Source: CAYPHY01 sp964410625 (GTDB lineage Bacteria > Chloroflexota > Anaerolineae > Promineifilales > Promineifilaceae). From it: a DNA stretch of 64,000 nt. Shown here in pieces: positions 59,696 to 64,000 of the stretch; position 1 is the first letter of the stretch, and every line of letters begins with the position of its first letter. Under the pieces are notes generated by a model. It did not search any database, was not told the DNA's origin, and saw only the letters and a program-made list of their open reading frames with translations. Position numbers and translations under genes: made by a program. The stretch covers positions 1 through 64,000 of the forward strand of contig CAYPHY010000029.1 of NCBI GenBank assembly GCA_964410625.1. Direction: 5' to 3'.

Positions 59696-60094
59696 TCAGT
59701 CTAATTGTAAAATGGAACGGGCAAAAGCAGTGCCATGAGCGATCATCTCGTCGGCTTTTTGTTCGGTTGCTAATACAGTTCCGCTATGAGCGTCTACCTC
59801 CACATAGCCAAATGGCCCCCAAGGTTTGTGGCCTCGTCCGGTAATAAAAGCGCCAAATCGCCAGACAATGTACTCTCCTGTTTGGATGAGCCGCCCTTCA
59901 TCGGCTATGACCATATTGCCCACACAATCAACCAGCCAGCGGGTTGCTTTGCGCTTTGCCAGCTTTTCTTCAATTACAGGTTCTTGCCCGGCAACGATGA
60001 CGTATACATGGCTGCCTTCCGGCAGCTTGGTTTCAGGAGCGAATTGGATGTGTCCTTCGCGGACAATGCCTTGATAAGTTTGTACAACGCTCAT
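59696..60094 (-). CDS. Hypothetical protein upstream of the C39-like fragment
   Basis: I chose ATG 60094 (MSVVQTYQGIVREGHIQF), which has no strong site but starts a folded-looking domain; upstream codons to 60202 look non-coding. The 132 residues begin with an AbrB/SpoVT-like beta hairpin (GHIQFAPETKLPEGSHVYVIVAG) and continue with KATRWLVDCVGNMVIADEG and HGTAFARSILQLD. No family is assigned. It sits just before the C39-like fragment, so the two may be a small pair (inference). Confidence 0.55.
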   Translation of the reverse strand: MSVVQTYQGIVREGHIQFAPETKLPEGSHVYVIVAGQEPVIEEKLAKRKATRWLVDCVGNMVIADEGRLIQTGEYIVWRFGAFITGRGHKPWGPFGYVEVDAHSGTVLATEQKADEMIAHGTAFARSILQLD

Positions 60095-60312
60095 TGTTTG
60101 TCCTTTGTACCGCGCTTCGGCCGCGCTCCAAACGATTAGGAGGCTATTATAGCAAAAAGAGGGGTGAAGAAGGAATAGCCGTGCACTGGGGGCAATTGTC
60201 ACAAACTTCCGTTTCTGGGATAATGAAGGTAATAACGGTCAGGCAACCATATGGATCGTGTGGATCATGTGGATTGCGAATGCGCTTTCTGTTTCAGAGC
60301 TAAGGAAACCAG

Positions 60313-60633
60313 ATGACCAAGCCCAAGCCGAATGAAGAGATGAATCAACTGCTGGCGCAATTGTCGCCGGAAAACCAGCAGGATGTGGCCGACTATGCCG
60401 CTTACTTGCTGGCCTTGCAGCAACGGCCGGATGAATTGCGCCGCCGCTTTTACATCTGCCCCACTTGCTTTGCCGTCTCCGAACATTTGATTGAGTGTCA
60501 CGGCCATTTGATGGTGCTTTGTAATGCCGAAAACCCGGAGGATTGCAAGCCGCTGATGGACAGCGAGGGCGAGCTAAAGACCCGCGCTCCAAGATGGTTT
60601 ATCAAGGCAATCGCTCGTGTTGTTGCTGAATAG
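60313..60633 (+). CDS. Small zinc-ribbon-like protein
   Basis: This 106-residue protein has AAGGAAA before ATG 60313. The N-terminal helix (EEMNQLLAQLSPENQQDVADY) is followed by FYICPTCFAVSEHLIECHGH, a CPxC pair with a later CHGH, then MVLCNAENPEDCKPL. Four Cys and two His could ligate one zinc ion. No family is recognised; the zinc-ribbon reading is inference. The pheA gene follows after a gap carrying repeats. Confidence 0.65.
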   Translation: MTKPKPNEEMNQLLAQLSPENQQDVADYAAYLLALQQRPDELRRRFYICPTCFAVSEHLIECHGHLMVLCNAENPEDCKPLMDSEGELKTRAPRWFIKAIARVVAE

Positions 60634-60635
60634 TG

Positions 60636-60682
60636 AATGGTTATGCGGATAGAACGCGGATTGCGCGGATTTTGCTGTAAGT
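60636..60682. repeat. atgcggatagaacgcggattgcgcgg repeat
   Basis: gcggatagaacgcggattgc and gcgcggattttgctg words fill the gap between the zinc-ribbon gene and pheA. They belong to the acgcggat family. Confidence 0.55.
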
Positions 60683-60716
60683 TTGACCTAAAGAATGGTG
60701 GGGTAAGCTCATTGCT

Positions 60717-61577
60717 ATGGCAGCGGATCAACAAGCAGTAACAGTCGCCTTTCAGGGGGAGCACGGGGCCTATTCTGAGCAGGCGGTACGGCAGCAGTTT
60801 GGCGCGGAGGTGCGGACGCTGCCTTGTCGCAGTTTTAGCGAGATATTTAATGCGCTGCAAAACGGCCGCGCCACCTATGGGATGCTCCCTGTCGAAAACT
60901 CCCTTGCCGGAACAGTTGTCCCTGCCTATGATCTGCTGGTTGACCATGATCTCCACGTACAGGCGGAAGTGGTGTTGCGTGTCCGCCACTGTCTGATGGC
61001 CCCACCTGGTACGCGGCTGGAAGATGTGCGGCGGGTTATCTCCCATTATCAGGCGTTGGGGCAGTGTGAACAGACGCTCAAACGGATGGGCCTGGAGGCT
61101 GTAGATTATTACGACACAGCCGGGGCCGCCCGTGATTTGGCGGCGAATCCCCAACCGGCGACGGCCGCCATCGCCAGCGAATTGGCCGCCCAGACCTATG
61201 GCCTCGAAATTTTGGCGCGTCATCTGGAAGACCAGGATTTTAACTACACCCGCTTCTTTGTGCTGGGCTATTCGCTGCCGCCACGACAAGACCCCAGCAA
61301 GACCTCGATTATTCTGACCACACGCCACGAGCCGGGCGCGCTCTATAGCGTAATGGGGGAGTTGGCGCAGCGTGGTCTAAACCTGACCAAGATCGAATCA
61401 CGGCCGCGCCGCAATCGGCCGTGGCACTATCTCTTTTACGTGGACTTCGAAGGCCATGCCGATGATCCTGTCGTCCAGCAAGCCCTACTCGGCATCCTCA
61501 ACCGCGCTTCATTCCTCAAAGTGCTCGGTTCCTACCCGGCCGCACAGTTCGACACTTCAACCGATAGAAATCAGTAA
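60717..61577 (+). CDS. pheA: Prephenate dehydratase
   Basis: This 286-residue protein starts VTVAFQGEHGAYSEQAV, the PDT substrate-site signature (GxxGAYSExA). The middle has MLPVENSLAGTVV and NYTRFFVLG (the catalytic TRF with Thr). The C-terminal ACT domain (~195-270) has KTSIILTTRHEPGALYSVM and ESRPRRNRPWHYLFY, the ESRP motif that binds phenylalanine for feedback. It makes phenylpyruvate from prephenate. It stands alone; chorismate mutase is not fused. Confidence 0.96.
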   Translation: MAADQQAVTVAFQGEHGAYSEQAVRQQFGAEVRTLPCRSFSEIFNALQNGRATYGMLPVENSLAGTVVPAYDLLVDHDLHVQAEVVLRVRHCLMAPPGTRLEDVRRVISHYQALGQCEQTLKRMGLEAVDYYDTAGAARDLAANPQPATAAIASELAAQTYGLEILARHLEDQDFNYTRFFVLGYSLPPRQDPSKTSIILTTRHEPGALYSVMGELAQRGLNLTKIESRPRRNRPWHYLFYVDFEGHADDPVVQQALLGILNRASFLKVLGSYPAAQFDTSTDRNQ

Positions 61578-61689
61578 CCCAAATATATTTAGGACTTACA
61601 CATTTTGATACGAATATAGAGGGCGAACTTCGTATTATTCGTGCCATTCGTATCGAAAACATGTTGTCACTGCATAAGTCCTGATGTTC

Positions 61690-61790
61690 AACGCAGAGAC
61701 GCGGAGAGGCAGAGACACAGAGGGGTTTCGGATTATATCTCTCTGCGTCTTTGTTCCTCTGCGCCTCCGCATTGTAAATGGTGGGCATAA
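61690..61790. repeat. cagagacgcggagaggcagag inverted array
   Basis: aacgcagagacgcggagagg and cagagacacagaggggtttc face ctctctgcgtctttgttcct and cctctgcgcctccgcattgt. The family resembles the gap array at 7318-7390. The likely role is to end the pheA transcript. Confidence 0.75.
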
Positions 61791-61820
61791 ATCGCTTATC
61801 CATTTCTAACCCCTGTAAAC

Positions 61821-61849
61821 TTGTAAATTAACCAAAGTTAAATTACAAT
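61821..61849 (+). promoter_or_regulatory. Palindromic promoter/operator of the P-type ATPase gene
   Basis: ttgtaaattaa (61821-61831) and ttaaattacaa (61838-61848) form a near-perfect inverted repeat (10 of 11) around a 6-base centre. Inside it TTGTAA (61821-61826) and TACAAT (61844-61849) are 17 bases apart, fitting -35 and -10 boxes. A repressor binding the palindrome would cover the whole promoter, as metal-sensing regulators often do (inference). Confidence 0.7.
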
Positions 61850-61873
61850 ATGAACAAATAGCAAGTAGGTGAA

Positions 61874-64000
61874 ATGAACAAGGAATTAACGGTGGGCGAA
61901 CAGCAGCAAACGCCCAACGATGAAGACCAAAGCTGCGTTGAACTGATTGATGATGCGGTTGTTGATGCGTTGGCGGACAGGGGGCAGAAAGGGATTTATC
62001 AAGTCGCTCTGGACACGGAACAACAGACCGTTTCCTATAACTATGACCCCCAACGAATCAATGAACCGGAGTTGAATCGTATTACCCAGCAGTTAAGCCC
62101 TGTCTTAGAACAGCGCTGGCAAACCTGTACGATGCGGCTCGGCAGGCGGGGCGGTCGAGCCTGTGAATCCTGCGCCCTGGCATTGGAGCAACAACTCGGC
62201 CGCGTGCCAGGCGTCCACAAAGCGCGAGCCAGCTTCGTTGGCGGTGTGTTAAGCGTCACCTATGATGATGCCTTGGTTGCGCCGCAGGAGTTAGCCCAGC
62301 GCATTGAGCAGCTTGGTGTGCGGGTGCAGCCCTCGGCCGCTGACTGGCTTCCTGAGGAGGAAATTGAGCAACCTGTCCCAGTGACGGCCGCTCCTGGCAC
62401 AAGGGTTGCAGAGTGGCTGAGGGAAAAAAACCCGGAGGCGATCCTCACGGTTGTGACCCTGATCGCAATGGTCAGCGCATGGCTAATCGAACGCCAGGGG
62501 GTATCACCTTTGGCGGCAACGGCGCTATATGTCGTTGCCTATGTCGCCGGAGGCATCTATGGCGTTAAAGGGGGCCTGGAGTCGCTGCGGGCGCGGACGA
62601 TTGACGTAGATTTATTGATGGTGTTGGCGGCGTTGGGGGCGGCCGTCGTTGGTCAGCCGTTTGAAGGGGCGATGCTCCTCTTCCTCTTCTCGCTCTCCAA
62701 TGTGCTGCAAGATTACGCGCTGGACCGGACGCGCAACGCCATTCGCGCCCTGATGAAGTTGCGGCCGGAGCAAGCGCTGGTGCGTCGCGGCGACCAATTG
62801 GTGACCCTGCCGATTGGTAAAATCAATATCGGTGATCGCGTTGTTGTCAAGCCAGGGGAGCGGATTCCGCTGGATGGTGTCGTCGTGGAAGGGGTCAGCA
62901 GCGTTAATCAGGCCCCGATCACCGGCGAGTCCATTCCGGTGGACAAGGGAGTAGGGGATACGGTCTTTGCCGGGACGATCAATGAAAACGGCAGCTTGGA
63001 GATTGGCGTCACCAAGCTGGCGAAAGATTCGACTTTGGCCCGGCTGATCCGGCTGGTGGAGGAGGCGCAGAGCGAGAAGGCGGAGACACAACGGTTTATT
63101 GACCGCGCTGAGCAGTATTATGCGATGGGGGTAATTGTTTTCACCACCATCATGATCTTCGTGCCACCGCTCTTTTTCCAGATGGGCTGGAACGCTGCCT
63201 TCTATCAGGCGATGACGATCATGGTTGCTGCTTCGCCTTGCGCGATTGTGATCAGCACCCCGGCAACGGTGCTGTCAGCGATTGGCAACGGGGCACGGCG
63301 CGGTGTGTTGTTTAAGGGTGGGGTTCATGTCGAGAACGCGGCTGCCATTAAAGTCGTGACGTTTGATAAGACCGGGACGCTGACGCTCGGCAAGCCGCAA
63401 GTGACGGATGTACGGCTGGTTCATTCCCCCAATGAGCAAGCTGGCGCGTTACAAAGTGAAGATGAGTTGCTGCAATTAGCAGCGGCCGTCGAGTCGCGCT
63501 CGGAACATCCGTTGGCACAGGCGATTGTCACGGCCGCCCGCCAACGTAGCCTGCCTATCCCTGAAGTCTCTTCCTTTGAGGCGGTTACCGGGAAAGGGGT
63601 GCGGGCCGTTGTTGGGCAGCAAGAAATTCATATCGGTAATGCTCGCTACTTTGCCATGCAGGATGGGCCGGGTGTGGATGTTGCCCGCGGTGTGGTTCGG
63701 GAATTTGAAAATGAAGGTAAGACGAGCGTGATGGTGGCACAGATGGAGAACGGCCGCCTGGTGCAAGCTTTGGGGGTCATTGCTATGGCCGATGTGCTGC
63801 GCGAGGACGCGGCCGGTGTTATCAGGGAATTGAAAGCGGCCGGTGTTGAAAAGGTGATCATGCTCACCGGCGACAATGAGATGGTGGCCCAGCATATTGC
63901 CTCGGCCGCTGGCGTGGATGAATTTTATGCCGAGTTGTTGCCGGAGGATAAGGTACGCGCTGTCAAAGAAGTGGCCGAGAAGTATGGGCCGGTGGCGATG
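61874..64000 (+). CDS. P1B-type heavy-metal translocating ATPase (5' part)
   Basis: The gene runs off the window end with 709 codons open from ATG 61874. The N-terminal ~175 residues include two ferredoxin-like units, the second with CESCALALEQQLG (metal-binding CxxC). The actuator-domain TGES lies in NQAPITGESIPVDKG. The membrane ion-binding motif is SPC (AASPCAIVISTP), a P1B subgroup usually linked to Co/Zn/Cd export, where Cu and Zn/Cd pumps have CPC. DKTGTLT is the phosphorylation site, SEHPLAQAIV the HP motif, and MLTGDNEMVA the nucleotide-binding region. It pumps a transition metal out at ATP cost. The palindromic promoter suggests metal control. Confidence 0.93.
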   Translation, partial: MNKELTVGEQQQTPNDEDQSCVELIDDAVVDALADRGQKGIYQVALDTEQQTVSYNYDPQRINEPELNRITQQLSPVLEQRWQTCTMRLGRRGGRACESCALALEQQLGRVPGVHKARASFVGGVLSVTYDDALVAPQELAQRIEQLGVRVQPSAADWLPEEEIEQPVPVTAAPGTRVAEWLREKNPEAILTVVTLIAMVSAWLIERQGVSPLAATALYVVAYVAGGIYGVKGGLESLRARTIDVDLLMVLAALGAAVVGQPFEGAMLLFLFSLSNVLQDYALDRTRNAIRALMKLRPEQALVRRGDQLVTLPIGKINIGDRVVVKPGERIPLDGVVVEGVSSVNQAPITGESIPVDKGVGDTVFAGTINENGSLEIGVTKLAKDSTLARLIRLVEEAQSEKAETQRFIDRAEQYYAMGVIVFTTIMIFVPPLFFQMGWNAAFYQAMTIMVAASPCAIVISTPATVLSAIGNGARRGVLFKGGVHVENAAAIKVVTFDKTGTLTLGKPQVTDVRLVHSPNEQAGALQSEDELLQLAAAVESRSEHPLAQAIVTAARQRSLPIPEVSSFEAVTGKGVRAVVGQQEIHIGNARYFAMQDGPGVDVARGVVREFENEGKTSVMVAQMENGRLVQALGVIAMADVLREDAAGVIRELKAAGVEKVIMLTGDNEMVAQHIASAAGVDEFYAELLPEDKVRAVKEVAEKYGPVAM

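Larger units (their letters stand above)
61578..61873. other. Intergenic region with two repeat arrays and a palindromic promoter
   Basis: Bases 61595-61665 hold ttttgatacgaatatagagg facing attcgtgccattcgtatcg. Bases 61690-61790 hold acgcagagacgcggagaggc words facing ctctctgcgtctttgttcct and ctgcgcctccgcat. Bases 61821-61848 hold the promoter palindrome of the ATPase gene. Confidence 0.7.

Noticed and set aside
1..64000. tRNA or rRNA genes
   Set aside because: No T-loop/anticodon pattern with paired stems or conserved rRNA words was recognised by eye; a tRNAscan/Infernal run would be decisive.

Overview
The window looks like a chromosomal segment of a Chloroflexota bacterium, most likely from the Anaerolineae/Caldilineae side of the phylum (inference). 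Reasons: GC-rich coding DNA; many secreted or lipid-anchored multidomain proteins with Thr/Pro-rich linkers; NBR1-type Ig domains fused to solute-binding domains; a C-terminal LPAVLR tail on a giant secreted protease; and a mix of orphan two-component, SPFH, Uma2 and HerA-type genes. No rRNA, tRNA or CRISPR array was seen. Positions 20515-20614 are 100 Ns, an assembly gap inside a 17-bp tandem repeat.

Layout. 1-5 kb: end of an unknown gene, then a 1577-aa secreted metallopeptidase with a VWA domain. 5-6.1 kb: a decaying accessory patch (HicB, a PLP-enzyme scrap, a truncated DUF2442 gene, a DUF4160 gene with a stop codon). 6-10.4 kb: TPR protein, methyltransferase, Uma2 nuclease, WS/DGAT acyltransferase, all on the minus strand. 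10.6-14.4 kb: a membrane-anchored helical-repeat protein, response regulator and histidine kinase. 14.7-22 kb: secreted HExxH protease, argS with an altered HIGH motif, Yip1-like membrane protein, two alpha/beta hydrolases. 22-27.3 kb: two tandem paralogous membrane-anchored proteins (solute-binding domain, NBR1 Ig domain, Cys-paired Ig modules, META domain). 27.7-30.3 kb: a HerA-type ATPase with a PD-(D/E)XK nuclease. 30.5-38.3 kb: HtrA-like lipoprotein protease, two SPFH proteins, PfkB kinase, polyprenol-kinase-like protein, HAD phosphatase, Pcm. 38.6-46.8 kb: a degenerate metalloprotease-like protein, DDAH-like enzyme, a giant multi-TM protein, amidase and L,D-transpeptidase, PLP deaminase. 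47-57.6 kb: SH3 lipoprotein, YchF, a RelE-type toxin and antitoxin, two frameshifted lipoprotein genes, branching enzyme, metallopeptidase lipoprotein, and an ArsR-small protein-MFS operon with a visible promoter and operator. 57.9-64 kb: icd, a C39-like fragment, a zinc-finger protein, pheA, and the start of a P1B heavy-metal ATPase under a palindromic promoter.

Two genome-scale features cut across the annotation. First, the palindrome CGGCCG is very common and is read in all codon frames, so it looks like a highly iterated palindrome (HIP-like). Second, almost every intergenic gap carries one of about a dozen families of short degenerate direct repeats arranged head-to-head as inverted arrays. 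These arrays supply terminator-like hairpins and repeatedly run into genes. They provide the C-terminal codons and stop of several unrelated proteins and the N-terminus of others, and they form in-frame insertions inside a histidine kinase and a large membrane protein, so that two unrelated proteins share the peptide GKWQVAG.

Functionally the window is dominated by envelope biology: secreted proteases, periplasmic sensors, peptidoglycan remodelling, membrane-scaffold proteins and an efflux operon. Scattered housekeeping genes (argS, icd, pheA, ychF, pcm) lie between them.
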